64,000 nt of DNA from Burkholderiales bacterium (GCA_017880775.1 JADGRQ010000002.1:62001-126000); one strand, 5' to 3'; positions 45,528 through 54,548 are shown, counted from the stretch's first letter. Notes: a model not told the origin generated them from the letters alone. Numbers and translations: made by a program.

Positions 45528-46264
45528 ATCGCCGTGTGTTTCTTTCGCTCGGCGGCGCGAGCCTGTTGATGCCGGGCCTCCTCTGCGCGCAGTCGAGCAT
45601 CGAAGTAGCGCGCTTCTCCGCGCTGCGCGCCGGTGAGCCGCTGCCCGCCTGGCTCGCACCGCATGTTTTCGACAACCAGCCGAAGCACACGCAGTTCTCG
45701 CTGGTGGAGGACGAAGGGCGGGTCGCGCTGCGCGCCGAAGCGCGCGCTTCGGCCTCGGGTCTGATCCGCGAGATGCGCGTGGACCCGAAAACGCACCCGA
45801 TCCTCGCCTGGCGCTGGAAGGTAATGAATCTCATCGCCAAATCGGATCTCTCGACCAGGCGGGGCGACGATTTTCCGGCGCGCCTGTATGTGACCTTCGA
45901 ACTCGACCTCGACAACGTTCCGCCGGGCGAGCGCCTGAAGCTTCGAATGGCGCGCTTGCTGTACGGGCCGAAACTGCCGCTTGCCGCGCTGTGCTACATC
46001 TGGGACACGAAGGCCCCGGTCGGGACGATGGCGCCCAATGCCTACACCGACCGGGTGCGCATGGTGGTGGTGGAAAGCGGCCCCGCGCGCCTCGGCCGCT
46101 GGGTCGATTACGAGCGCGACGTGATCGCCGATTACCGGAAGGCTTTTGCGGCAGAACCCGCCGCCGTAAACGGCATTATTTTCTCGAGCGATACCGACAA
46201 TACCGGCGAAAGCACGATCGCCTATTTCGGCGACACCGAATTCAGACCGCGCCCGCCTTCCTGA
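45524..46264 (+). CDS. exported DUF3047 protein
   Basis: A 246-residue protein with an N-terminal signal ('RRVFLSLGGASLLMPGLLCA', RR preceding a hydrophobic core) and a DUF3047 domain: 'ILAWRWKV', 'RGDDFPARLYVTFELDLDNV', 'LCYIWDTKAPVGT', 'RMVVVESGPARLGRWVDYER' and 'ISS'-type 'IIFSSDTDNTGESTIAYFGD'. DUF3047 looks like a beta-sandwich carbohydrate-binding fold; the role is unknown. It is the last gene of the arsS-to-DUF3047 run (GTGA overlap). Confidence 0.85.
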   Translation: MNRRVFLSLGGASLLMPGLLCAQSSIEVARFSALRAGEPLPAWLAPHVFDNQPKHTQFSLVEDEGRVALRAEARASASGLIREMRVDPKTHPILAWRWKVMNLIAKSDLSTRRGDDFPARLYVTFELDLDNVPPGERLKLRMARLLYGPKLPLAALCYIWDTKAPVGTMAPNAYTDRVRMVVVESGPARLGRWVDYERDVIADYRKAFAAEPAAVNGIIFSSDTDNTGESTIAYFGDTEFRPRPPS

Positions 46265-46438
46265 GCAGTTCCCGCGAGCAGCACGAGCAAGGCGCATGCA
46301 AGCCGGACTGACGCAGATGCAAGCGGGCGGGAACAGCGCATGGATCGGCGGCGCCGGAGTGAATGACCATGTTAGACTTTGTCCAGTTGCCGGGCCGCGC
46401 GCTTGGGCCCTCCGTGCAGCGTCGTTGGAGGAGACAAA

Positions 46439-47032
46439 ATGAAAATCAAAGGTCCGAAGGAGTTCTGGGCGGGGCTGATGTTCATTGTCTTCGGCTTGGC
46501 GTTCGTCGCCGGTGCCGTTGGAACTCCCGATTTTATCGACCGGATCTATGGCGCAAAGCTGTTGCACGGCTACCAAATCGGGAGCGCCGTGCGCATGGGT
46601 CCGGCGTATTTTCCGATGGTGCTCGGCGGCCTCCTGGCGCTGCTCGGGGCGTTCGTCCTGGTCGAGTCGCTCGTGGTGGACGGGGAGAAGGTGGCGCGTT
46701 TTTATTTCCGGCCGATACTGTTCATCGTCGCAGCCAACCTCGCGTTCGCCTACCTGCTCAAGCCGCTCGGGCTGGTTCTGTCGCTCGTCGCGCTGGTGTT
46801 CGTCAGCGCGTTCGGCGGCCATGAGTTCAAGTTCAAGGAAGTGGCGATTCTCACCGTCGTCATGATCATCATGTCGGTGGGCGTGTTCGTGAAGGCGCTT
46901 ATGCTGCCCTTCCCGATCTGGCCCGATCCGGACGAAATGCGGCGCTCGCTCGGCATGGCGCGGGTAGTCGAGCACACCGAAAGCGTCCCCGCTCCGCAGG
47001 ACACCGCGCCCGAAGGCGCAAAGAAAAAATAG
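46439..47032 (+). CDS. tctB: tripartite tricarboxylate transporter small membrane subunit TctB
   Basis: A 197-residue protein with four hydrophobic helices and the TctB fold ('FWAGLMFIVFGLAFVAGA', 'RMGPAYFPMVLGGLLALLGA'). Together with TctA and TctC it imports a carboxylic acid. The start ATG has a GGAGGAG site. The hydrophilic tail (about residues 165-197) is longer than usual. First gene of tctBAC. Confidence 0.9.
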   Translation: MKIKGPKEFWAGLMFIVFGLAFVAGAVGTPDFIDRIYGAKLLHGYQIGSAVRMGPAYFPMVLGGLLALLGAFVLVESLVVDGEKVARFYFRPILFIVAANLAFAYLLKPLGLVLSLVALVFVSAFGGHEFKFKEVAILTVVMIIMSVGVFVKALMLPFPIWPDPDEMRRSLGMARVVEHTESVPAPQDTAPEGAKKK

Positions 47033-47041
47033 GAGCGCGCC

Positions 47042-48547
47042 ATGGAACTCGTCAACAACCTGATCCTCGGCTTCGGCGTCGCGGTCGCGCCGTTCAACCT
47101 GCTGATGTGCCTGGTCGGCGTGTTTCTCGGCACGCTGATCGGGGTACTTCCCGGCGTGGGCCCGGTGGCGACCATTGCGATGCTTTTACCGGTGACATTC
47201 AATCTCTCGCCGGTCGCTGCGCTGATCATGCTGGCCGGCATCTACTACGGTGCGCAGTACGGCGGCTCGACCACCGCGATCCTGGTGAATATTCCTGGCG
47301 AGTCTTCCTCGGTGGTCACCTGCCTGGACGGCTACCAGATGGCGCGCCAGGGACGCGCGGGCCCCGCGCTCGCCGTGGCGGCGCTCGGCTCGTTCTTCGC
47401 CGGCTGCGTTTCTACCTTGATCGTAGCGGCGGCCGCCATTCCGCTCGCCGAGGTTGCGCTCAAGTTCGGTCCGTCGGAATACTTCTCGCTGATGGTGCTG
47501 GGCCTGGTGGCGGCGGTGGTGCTTGCGCACGGCTCAGTGCTGAAGGCGATCTCGATGGTGATTCTGGGGCTGCTGCTCGGCATCGTGGGAACCGACGTCA
47601 ATTCGGGCGTGCTGCGCTATGCCTTCGGCATTTCTGAACTGTCCGACGGCATCGGCTTCGTGACGGTGGCGATGGGCATGTTCGGCCTCGCCGAGATCGT
47701 CATGAATCTTGAACATACCGGAGTGGCACGGGAGGTGTTCACCGGTAAGAAGCTGCACCTCTGGCCGTCGAAGGAGGACTTCAGACGGAGTATCGCTCCG
47801 GTGATACGCGGCACCCTCCTCGGTTCCGCGCTCGGCATCCTTCCGGGCGGCGGCGCGCTGCTCGCCTCCTTTGCCTCCTACACGCTGGAGAAGAAGGTCT
47901 CGAAGTACAAGCACGAATTCGGCAAGGGCGCAGTCGAGGGCGTGGCGGGGCCGGAATCGGCAAACAACGCCGGCGCGCAGACCAGCTTCATCCCGCTGCT
48001 CACGCTCGGCATCCCGTCCAACGCGGTGATGGCGCTGATGATCGGCGCGATGATGATCCAGGGCATCGCCCCGGGGCCGCAGGTGATGACCGAGAAGCCG
48101 GAGTTGTTCTGGGGGATGATCGCCTCGATGTGGGTGGGCAACCTGATGCTGATCGTATTGAACCTTCCGCTGATCGGCATCTGGGTCAAGCTGCTCACCG
48201 TGCCGTATCGCATTCTCTACCCGGCGATCCTGGTGTTCATGGCGATCGGCGTGTACAGCCTGTCGAACAGTCCGTTCGACTGCTTCCTGATGGCGCTGTT
48301 CGGTATGTTCGGCTACATCTGCGTCAAGCTCGAGTGCGAGCCAGCGCCGTTGATCCTTGGGTTCATCCTCGGGCCGCTGATGGAGGAAAACCTGCGCCGC
48401 GCGATGCTGCTGTCGCGCGGCGACCCGCTGGTGTTCTTCCAGAAGCCGATCTCGGCGGGGTTCCTGATCGCTTCCTTGATTCTGCTGGTGATCATCGCGC
48501 TGCCGGCGATCCGCAAGAGGCGCGAGGAAGCATTCGTAGAAGCGTAG
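47042..48547 (+). CDS. tctA: tripartite tricarboxylate transporter large membrane subunit TctA
   Basis: A 501-residue permease with about 12 helices. Signature motifs: 'FLGTLIGVLPGVGPVATIAM', 'YYGAQYGGSTTAILVNIPGE', 'GILPGGGALLASFASYTLEK' and 'FIPLLTLGIPSNAVMALM'. It carries the substrate bound by TctC using an ion gradient. It starts 9 bases after tctB. Confidence 0.95.
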   Translation: MELVNNLILGFGVAVAPFNLLMCLVGVFLGTLIGVLPGVGPVATIAMLLPVTFNLSPVAALIMLAGIYYGAQYGGSTTAILVNIPGESSSVVTCLDGYQMARQGRAGPALAVAALGSFFAGCVSTLIVAAAAIPLAEVALKFGPSEYFSLMVLGLVAAVVLAHGSVLKAISMVILGLLLGIVGTDVNSGVLRYAFGISELSDGIGFVTVAMGMFGLAEIVMNLEHTGVAREVFTGKKLHLWPSKEDFRRSIAPVIRGTLLGSALGILPGGGALLASFASYTLEKKVSKYKHEFGKGAVEGVAGPESANNAGAQTSFIPLLTLGIPSNAVMALMIGAMMIQGIAPGPQVMTEKPELFWGMIASMWVGNLMLIVLNLPLIGIWVKLLTVPYRILYPAILVFMAIGVYSLSNSPFDCFLMALFGMFGYICVKLECEPAPLILGFILGPLMEENLRRAMLLSRGDPLVFFQKPISAGFLIASLILLVIIALPAIRKRREEAFVEA

Positions 48548-48549
48548 CC

Positions 48550-49542
48550 GTGAGGCGCCTGCTTGCGGCGGCGGCACTGTTGGTCGCCGCGCCGCTCGTT
48601 GCCGCCCAAACGCCTTCGACCGGCTCAGGGCCCTCGACAGGTTGGCCGGCCAAGCCAGTCAAGCTCATCGTGCCCTACGCGGCGGGCGGCCCGGTGGACG
48701 TTTCTGCGCGAATTCTGGCGGCAAAGCTTCAGGACGCGCTCGGCCAGCCGGTGGTGGTCGAGAACAAGCCCGGCGCGGGCGGCAACCTGGGCGCCGACTT
48801 CGTCGCCAAGAGCGCGCCCGACGGCTACACGCTGGTGATGGGCGCGATCGCGACGCACGCAATCAACCCATCGCTGATGGGGACCGTTCCCTACGACCCG
48901 ATCAAGGATTTCCGCCACGTCGCGCTGGTGGTGCAGGTGCCGAACGTGCTGGTGGTGAACGTCGACCTGCCGGCGAAGAGCGTGAGGGAGTTGATCGAGT
49001 ACGCGAAGGCGCGGCCCGGCAAGCTCGATTTCGCCTCCGGCTCGACCGGCTCGACCGGCCACCTCGCGGGCGAGCTGTTCAAGACCATGACCGGCACTTA
49101 CATGGTGCACATTCCGTACAAGGGATCGGCGCCGGCGGTGGCCGACATGCTCGCCGGGCGCGTGCACCTGATGTTCGACAACCTCGCGAGCGCGCTGCCC
49201 AACATCAAGGCGGCAAAGGTGCGCGCGCTGGCGGTGACGACGACGAAACGCTCGTCGTTCTTGCCCGAGCTGCCGACCCTCGACGAATCGGGCCTCAAGG
49301 GTTTCGACATGACGACCTGGTGGGGCGTCATGGCGCCGGCCAGGACGCCGCAGGCGGTCGTCGAGCGGCTCAACCTGGAAATCCTCAAGGCGATCGAGGC
49401 GGGCGACGTGAAGGATCTTCTGCGGGCGATGGGCTCGGAGCCGGGCGCGATCCGCACGCCCGAGCAGTTCACCGCCTTCGTGGATTCGGAGCGGGCGCTC
49501 TACGCCAGGCTCGTCAGGCAGTCCGGGGCCAAGGCGGAATAG
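48550..49542 (+). CDS. tctC: tripartite tricarboxylate transporter substrate-binding protein
   Basis: A 330-residue periplasmic binding protein of the Bug/TctC family with a GTG start and signal 'MRRLLAAAALLVAAPLVAAQ'. The mature part has 'YPxKPV'-type 'WPAKPVKLIVPYAAGGPVDV', 'VVENKPGAGGNLGADFVAKS' and 'VHIPYKGSAPAVADMLAGRV'. Between the signal and the conserved start lies an unusual linker 'TPSTGSGPSTG' encoded by a stretch resembling a dispersed repeat (see findings). Substrate is unknown. Confidence 0.93.
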   Translation: MRRLLAAAALLVAAPLVAAQTPSTGSGPSTGWPAKPVKLIVPYAAGGPVDVSARILAAKLQDALGQPVVVENKPGAGGNLGADFVAKSAPDGYTLVMGAIATHAINPSLMGTVPYDPIKDFRHVALVVQVPNVLVVNVDLPAKSVRELIEYAKARPGKLDFASGSTGSTGHLAGELFKTMTGTYMVHIPYKGSAPAVADMLAGRVHLMFDNLASALPNIKAAKVRALAVTTTKRSSFLPELPTLDESGLKGFDMTTWWGVMAPARTPQAVVERLNLEILKAIEAGDVKDLLRAMGSEPGAIRTPEQFTAFVDSERALYARLVRQSGAKAE

Positions 49543-49794
49543 GCGGCGTCAATCCCGCCCGGGAATACCGCGACACCGGCAAATTCGAGAATTTCGAGCA
49601 TCACGGCTTACCCGCCGATGGGAGGGCGATGACCGCGCCGGAAGCGTAGAATTTGAACATCGTCGCGCTGGATAGCAGCCCATTTTGCATGATTACCAAG
49701 GCCTTAGGCCGGACATCCAGCTGCTAGTGAACTGCCCATTGATGAAGACGACGCGAAAGTGGGCACTTTGGCCGAGTCGCTGGAAAATTAAAAA

Positions 49795-51045
49795 ATGCAA
49801 CGTGGCGCCACGGGGCGCTTAGCCATGTTTCTCGAGAACCGCTTCGACAAGTTGATCAAGCTGGCATCTCAATCCAACATCCCGTTGCGATTGGAGTTGT
49901 GGAACGGCCGCCAGGTGAGCTGCTCGCCGGAGCCCACCGTCACCATCGTCATACCCACGCTGTCGGCACTGCGCTATTTCATTCCTCCGGACCTCAACAA
50001 GCTCGGCGAAGCGTTCGTGGACGGCCACATTCGCGCCGAAGGATCGATCCACGAGGTATTTCGCGTGGCTCAAGAGCTGGCGGTCCGCTTTACCGCCCAG
50101 ACACATACCGGCTTTCAGCTCCTGAGGCGCCATAGCCGGAGCCGGGATCGCAAGGCCATTCAATATCACTACGACGTCTCGAACGAGTTTTATTCCCTGT
50201 TTCTCGACCGGCAGATGGTTTATTCGTGCGCTTACTACAAGAACGAGAGCGATGCTCTCGAAACCGCGCAGACACAGAAGTTGGACCACATCCTGAACAA
50301 GCTGATGCTCAAGCCCGGCGAGCGCTTTCTCGACATCGGTTGCGGTTGGGGCGCGTTGATCGTGCGCGCGGCGAAACAGTACGGCGCCCACGCGACCGGC
50401 ATCACTCTTTCGGAAAACCAGTTCAATTACGTCCGCGAACGCATCCGGGCCGAGGGATTGCAGGAGCGGTGCAACGTCGAGTTGCGCGACTATCGCGATT
50501 TGCCCGGCGCGGGCCAGTTCGACAAAATTGCGAGCGTGGGCATGTTCGAGCATGTGGGCCTGAAGAATCTGGGCCTGTATTTCGGCAAGGTATGCGCGCT
50601 GTTGAAGGATGACGGGCTGGCGTTGAATCACGGCATTACGTCAAGCGACATCGACAGCCGCGAGGCCCGGTTCGGCGCAGGCGAATTCATCGAGCGGTAT
50701 GTATTTCCGGCGGGCGAGTTGCCGCATATTTCACTGGCGTTGAAGGAAATGGCCGGGGCCGGGCTGGAAGTGGTCGATGTGGAATCGCTGCGCCGCCACT
50801 ATGCGCGAACCTGCCGTGAATGGGCGGACCGGCTCGAATCAAACCGGGATCGCGCAATCGCCATCGCCGGCGGCAGAACGTTCCGGATCTGGGAAATCTA
50901 TCTCGCCGGCTGCGCGTACGCGTTTGCCAACGGGTGGGTGAACATTTACCAAGCGCTCGGCTGCAAGGCCAAGAATACGGCAGCAAGACAACTGCCGGCC
51001 ACGCGCGACTATATGTACGCCGGTGCGGAGACGGCGATCAAATAG
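49795..51045 (+). CDS. cyclopropane-fatty-acyl-phospholipid synthase family protein
   Basis: A 416-residue SAM-dependent methyltransferase of the Cfa family. 'IQYHYDVSNEFYSLFLDRQM' precedes the SAM motif 'FLDIGCGWGALIVRAAKQYG'; 'ITLSENQFNYVRERI' and 'IASVGMFEHVG' follow. C-terminal 'RYVFPAGELPHISLALKEM' is typical. It may make cyclopropane or methylene-bridged lipids. ATG 49825 ('MFLENRFDKL') is an equally possible start. The 252 bases upstream hold no gene that I can support. Confidence 0.9.
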   Translation: MQRGATGRLAMFLENRFDKLIKLASQSNIPLRLELWNGRQVSCSPEPTVTIVIPTLSALRYFIPPDLNKLGEAFVDGHIRAEGSIHEVFRVAQELAVRFTAQTHTGFQLLRRHSRSRDRKAIQYHYDVSNEFYSLFLDRQMVYSCAYYKNESDALETAQTQKLDHILNKLMLKPGERFLDIGCGWGALIVRAAKQYGAHATGITLSENQFNYVRERIRAEGLQERCNVELRDYRDLPGAGQFDKIASVGMFEHVGLKNLGLYFGKVCALLKDDGLALNHGITSSDIDSREARFGAGEFIERYVFPAGELPHISLALKEMAGAGLEVVDVESLRRHYARTCREWADRLESNRDRAIAIAGGRTFRIWEIYLAGCAYAFANGWVNIYQALGCKAKNTAARQLPATRDYMYAGAETAIK

Positions 51046-51424
51046 CGGCAATCGTCTGCACCTCGATCAGGAATTGTTCCTGCACCAGCCGGTCGACAAT
51101 CAGCAGGGTGTTGGGCGGGTACTTGCCGTCAGGGAACATTTTCGGAAACTCGCGCAACCGCCAGGCCATGAATCCGGCGATGTCCTGCGAGTGCACCAGG
51201 TAGGTGGTGAACTGTGCCACGTTGCCCCAGGCAGCGCCGGCGGATCTGAGCGCCGTTTCAATCTGCGCGAACACGGCGGTGCACTGCGCGTCGAAGGTAT
51301 TGCCGGGTGCGAGCATGCCCGCGATATACAACGTCTCCGCGGCACTCTTCACCCGCGTCATGTGCGAGTATTGCCCGAGCGGTTTTCCCAGTGCATCGAT
51401 GTTGACGATCTTGATGTCGGCCAT
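51038..51424 (-). CDS. RidA/YjgF family protein
   Basis: A 128-residue RidA-like protein ('LGQYSHMTRVKSAAETLYIA', 'GNVAQFTTYLVHSQDIAGF', 'YPPNTLLIVDRLVQEQFLIE'). The arginine that forms the RidA catalytic contact appears as 'VDRLVQEQFLIEV', so an imine-deaminase role is possible, but many paralogues are inactive. It is the last gene of the minus-strand cobO-to-ridA run and overlaps the end of cfa by 8 bases. Confidence 0.85.
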   Translation of the reverse strand: MADIKIVNIDALGKPLGQYSHMTRVKSAAETLYIAGMLAPGNTFDAQCTAVFAQIETALRSAGAAWGNVAQFTTYLVHSQDIAGFMAWRLREFPKMFPDGKYPPNTLLIVDRLVQEQFLIEVQTIAAI

Positions 51425-51430
51425 TCGTGA

Positions 51431-52171
51431 CTACCCCTTCTTCTTGGCGACGCGTCCGCACAGCCGGTCGGCGAGATGGTTGAAATCGGCGACGTTGAAA
51501 TCGAACGCGCGTTCGGCGTTCAGGTCGGTGCGCTTCGCCGGGCCGTGTTCGAGCGGCCGGCGCACGAACGCGGTGCGCAGCCCGCAGGCCTTGGCGGCGA
51601 ACAGATCGTCCTTGTGCGCGGCGACCAGCATCAGTTCGGCCGGTGCAATGCCCAGCAGATCGGCTGAGCCGAGGTAGGTCTCGGGATCTGGCTTGTAATG
51701 GCGGAACACTTCCGCCGAGAACACCACATCCCAAGGCAGGCCGCCGTGTTTTGCCATGTTGACGAGGAGCCCGATGTTGCCATTGGAGAGCGTGCCGATC
51801 ACGAAGCGCTTCTTCAGGCGTTGCAGGCCGCGGCGCGCGTCGGGCCAGGGCCGCAGGCGGTGCCAGACTCGGTTGAATTCGCCGATCTCGCCGGGTGAGA
51901 GCCCGCGGATGTCGAATTTCTTGAGGATGTCGTCGAGGATCATGCGATGCAGGTCGTCGATGCGCGTCCAAGGCAGTTGGCCCGAGCGCACGCGCGCCAT
52001 CGCAGGCTTGTAGCCGGCGCGCCAAGCGTCGGCGAACGCAGCCCAATCCACATTGAGCTTCTTCGCCCGCCCGAAGCGCATCCCCTCGCGGATGATCGAG
52101 CCGCGCCAGTCCACGACGGTGCCGAACACGTCGAACACCAGCGCTTTGACTGAGGGCGAGCGGCGGCCCAT
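51431..52171 (-). CDS. haloacid dehalogenase type II (HAD superfamily)
   Basis: A 246-residue HAD protein. Motif I 'LVFDVFGTVVDWRGSI' supplies the nucleophilic Asp, motif II is 'IGTLSNGNIGLLVNMAKHGG', motif III Lys is in 'HYKPDPETYLGS', and motif IV is 'LMLVAAHKDDLFAAK'. These fit L-2-haloacid dehalogenases, though related enzymes are phosphatases. ATG 52171 lies 2 bases from the end of the anti-sigma gene, so it is in the same operon. Confidence 0.88.
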   Translation of the reverse strand: MGRRSPSVKALVFDVFGTVVDWRGSIIREGMRFGRAKKLNVDWAAFADAWRAGYKPAMARVRSGQLPWTRIDDLHRMILDDILKKFDIRGLSPGEIGEFNRVWHRLRPWPDARRGLQRLKKRFVIGTLSNGNIGLLVNMAKHGGLPWDVVFSAEVFRHYKPDPETYLGSADLLGIAPAELMLVAAHKDDLFAAKACGLRTAFVRRPLEHGPAKRTDLNAERAFDFNVADFNHLADRLCGRVAKKKG

Positions 52172-52173
52172 GC

Positions 52174-52941
52174 CTACCAGTACATGATGCAGGGACCGCT
52201 GTAGAGCACCGGTCCGGTGGGCGAACCGGTAGGCGAGCCACCCTTGGGTTCGAGGCTCACCGCGAGCGCAGGGATTGCGCCGAGCGACTGGTCGGCCGCA
52301 GCTGAGAGCTTGAGCATCTGCTTGTCCTCCATCGCCACCAGGCCAAGCGATTTCGGTGGCTGGCCGGTCGGCAGCGCCCACAGCTCGAGGCTCTTGTCGG
52401 GCACCACGATCGAATCGTCGAGCCGTTTGACCAGCAGCTGATCGGATTTGCGCATCGCCGAAAGCATCATCACCGGCTTCTGCGTTTTCGGATCCGAGAG
52501 CACCACGACGTAGGAGGGCGGCATGACGTCGGCGGGCACGCGCACGATCTGCGGCGGCGGCGCGGGCTGCTGCGGAGCGGGGGCGGAAAGCATCACCGCA
52601 CCAAGCAGCGCGGCGGCGGCTCCGCTTGCCAGCAGAGCGAGGTTGCGCCAGAACGCGAGGCTTTCCCACAGCCCGGCGCGCACCGGCGCGACGCCGGTAG
52701 CGATGCGGCTCGCAGCGATGCGCGATTCGATCGCCTCCCACACGCGTCGCGGCGGCGCCACCGGCGCGACCGCTTCGGCCATCGGAGCGAGGCGTCCCTG
52801 CCACTCATCGACTACGCGGCGCACGGATGCATCGGCGCGCATCCAGCCCTGGAAGCGCGCTCGCGCGGCGCCGCGCAGCGTGCCGAGCACGTACTCGCCT
52901 GCGAGGCGTTGCTGAAGCTCGGGTGAGTCGCGGAATTTCAT
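52174..52941 (-). CDS. anti-sigma factor of the RskA family
   Basis: A 255-residue protein: residues 1-90 form a cytoplasmic anti-sigma domain ('RLAGEYVLGTLRGAARARFQ', 'RVWEAIESRIAAS'), residues about 112-130 a membrane helix, and the rest a RskA periplasmic domain ('YVVVLSDPKTQKPVMML', 'SLELWALPTGQPPKSLGLVA', 'LAVSLEPKGGSPTGSPTGPV'). It inhibits the adjacent sigma factor. The ATGA overlap with the sigma gene couples their synthesis. Confidence 0.93.
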   Translation of the reverse strand: MKFRDSPELQQRLAGEYVLGTLRGAARARFQGWMRADASVRRVVDEWQGRLAPMAEAVAPVAPPRRVWEAIESRIAASRIATGVAPVRAGLWESLAFWRNLALLASGAAAALLGAVMLSAPAPQQPAPPPQIVRVPADVMPPSYVVVLSDPKTQKPVMMLSAMRKSDQLLVKRLDDSIVVPDKSLELWALPTGQPPKSLGLVAMEDKQMLKLSAAADQSLGAIPALAVSLEPKGGSPTGSPTGPVLYSGPCIMYW

Positions 52942-53498
52942 TTTGCCGGCTCGAGGCAGACCTTCAGGCGCGCGAGGCCGCGCCGCACCCATGTCTTCAC
53001 CGTGCCCAGCGGCTGGCGCAGGTGCGCCGCGAGTTCGGAGTGCGACAGTCCGTCGAAGAATGCCAGCATGATCGCCTGGCGCTGCCTGTCTTCCAGCCGC
53101 CCGAGGCATTCGGCGAGCGCCCTGGCATCGCTCGAGCGCGAAAGCAGATCCAGCGGCCCGGGGCCGTCGGCCTCGGTATTCTCGACCAGCACACCGTCGG
53201 GGTCGCTGACCTCCCTGCTTGGCCGGCGCAGCCAGTCGAGGCAGCGATTCCTCACGATGCTGGTCATCCAGGTCATCGGCGCAGACAGGCCTGCGCGGTA
53301 GTCCTGCGCATGGTTCCAGATGTTGACGTAACTCTCCTGCAGCACTTCCTCGGCCCAGTCATCTCGCCTCAATATACGCAGCGCGACGCCAAACAGTTTC
53401 GCCGAACTGGCCCGGTACAGACGCGCAAAGGCGTCCCGGTCGCGCCGCGCGCAGGCGGCGAGCAGGGCGGAGAGCTGCTCCGCGGGAGCTGCTTCCAT
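52938..53498 (-). CDS. ECF sigma factor (SigK-type, RskA partner)
   Basis: A 186-residue sigma factor with region 2 'YRASSAKLFGVALRILRRDD', 'WAEEVLQESYVNIWNHAQDY' and 'MTWMTSIVRNRCLDWLRRPS', and region 4 'LEDRQRQAIMLAFFDGLSHS', 'LAAHLRQPLGTVKTWVRRGL'. Its partner is the following RskA-like gene. It starts 6 bases after cobO. The target promoters and the signal are unknown. Confidence 0.93.
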   Translation of the reverse strand: MEAAPAEQLSALLAACARRDRDAFARLYRASSAKLFGVALRILRRDDWAEEVLQESYVNIWNHAQDYRAGLSAPMTWMTSIVRNRCLDWLRRPSREVSDPDGVLVENTEADGPGPLDLLSRSSDARALAECLGRLEDRQRQAIMLAFFDGLSHSELAAHLRQPLGTVKTWVRRGLARLKVCLEPAK

Positions 53499-53504
53499 CG
53501 GGTT

Positions 53505-54059
53505 TCAGCCCTTGCCGCGCTGGTGGCGCCACTGCACGTCGCCGCGGCCCGCGTGGAGGTTGAGCACGCGGCCCAGCACGAACAGCAGATCGGACAGCCG
53601 ATTGAGGTACTGGCGCGCAGCTTCGCTCACCGCTTCATTGCGCCCGAGCGCGACCACGCTGCGCTCGGCGCGTCGGCACACCGTGCGCGCGAGATGCGCG
53701 GCGGCCGCCGCGCGCGAGCCGCCGGGCAGGATGAATTCCTTCAGCGGCGGCAGGTCGCGGTTGAAGCGCGCGAGCAGCGCATCCAGCCGCGCCACGTGCT
53801 CGAGCTTGAGCGCCGCATGGCCGGGGATGCAGATTTCGCCTCCGAGATCGAACATCTCGTGTTGCACGGCGTCAAGCGCGGTTCGGATCTCGCCGGGGAC
53901 ATCCTCGGTGAGCAGCAGGCCGATCGCGGAGTTGCACTCGTCGATGTCGCCCAGCGCCTGGATGCGCACGGCGTCCTTGCCGACGCGCGAGCCGTCGCCC
54001 AGGCCGGTTTCGCCTGCGTCGCCGGTGCGCGTGGTGATTTTGGAGAGGCGGTTTGCCAT
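53505..54059 (-). CDS. cobO: PduO-type cob(I)yrinic acid a,c-diamide adenosyltransferase
   Basis: A 184-residue ATP:cob(I)alamin adenosyltransferase of the PduO family. Signature segments: 'KITTRTGDAGETGLGDGSRV' (ATP-binding TGDxGxT), 'IQALGDIDECNSAIGLLL' and 'ARTVCRRAERSVVALGRNE' (RxxxRRAER). It makes adenosylcobalamin. It is first in the run cobO-sigma-rskA-HAD-RidA. The symbol follows common use; some databases call this type pduO. No cobalamin riboswitch is seen in the short region upstream. Confidence 0.92.
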   Translation of the reverse strand: MANRLSKITTRTGDAGETGLGDGSRVGKDAVRIQALGDIDECNSAIGLLLTEDVPGEIRTALDAVQHEMFDLGGEICIPGHAALKLEHVARLDALLARFNRDLPPLKEFILPGGSRAAAAAHLARTVCRRAERSVVALGRNEAVSEAARQYLNRLSDLLFVLGRVLNLHAGRGDVQWRHQRGKG

Positions 54060-54131
54060 TCCGGATACGAGGAGTAGTGTTTCGATTATACCGGCGCAAG
54101 CTGCCGGATTCCCCCGATCAAGGAGATCGAC

Positions 54132-54545
54132 ATGGCTGTCACCATTCGCAAGGCCGATTACTTTTCGATGCTCATTCCCAATCGCGCCGGCACCGGTGCG
54201 GGAATGCTCGCAGCGCTGAAGGCGGAGAGCGTGAACCTGGTCGCGTTTTCCGGCTTTCCCGTGCGCGGCGGTGCGCAGGTGGATTTCATGCCCGAGAACA
54301 GCAGGAAATTTCGCGCTGCGGCGAAGCAGGCGGGAATCAAAATCGGCAAGCGCAAGACCGTGTTCCTGATGCGCGGCGAAGATCGCGTCGGCGTGCTGGC
54401 CGCGGCGCTCGGCAAGCTTGCTGCGGCGCGCATCAACATGGTCGCCATGCAGGCCGCGTGTGCAGGCAAGGGCCAATTCGGGGCCATATTCTGGGTCAAG
54501 CCGAATGACGTCAGCCGCGCTTCGCGGTTGCTTGGGGCCAAATGA
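54132..54545 (+). CDS. ACT-domain protein, duplicated
   Basis: A 137-residue protein consisting of two ACT-like halves: 'DYFSMLIPNRAGTGAGMLAA' with 'VNLVAFSGFPVRGGAQVDFM', and 'VFLMRGEDRVGVLAAALGKL' with 'INMVAMQAACAGKGQFGAIF'. ACT domains bind small ligands, often amino acids. It stands alone, divergent from cobO with 72 bases between the starts and an AAGGAG-type site. It is the last ordinary chromosomal gene before the accessory region. Confidence 0.8.
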   Translation: MAVTIRKADYFSMLIPNRAGTGAGMLAALKAESVNLVAFSGFPVRGGAQVDFMPENSRKFRAAAKQAGIKIGKRKTVFLMRGEDRVGVLAAALGKLAAARINMVAMQAACAGKGQFGAIFWVKPNDVSRASRLLGAK

Positions 54546-54548
54546 TGT

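Noticed and set aside
49543-49794. Gene or remnant between tctC and cfa
   Set aside because: Short frames here have no recognisable motif or ribosome binding site; only a 6-bp inverted repeat (AAAGTG/CACTTT) stands out.
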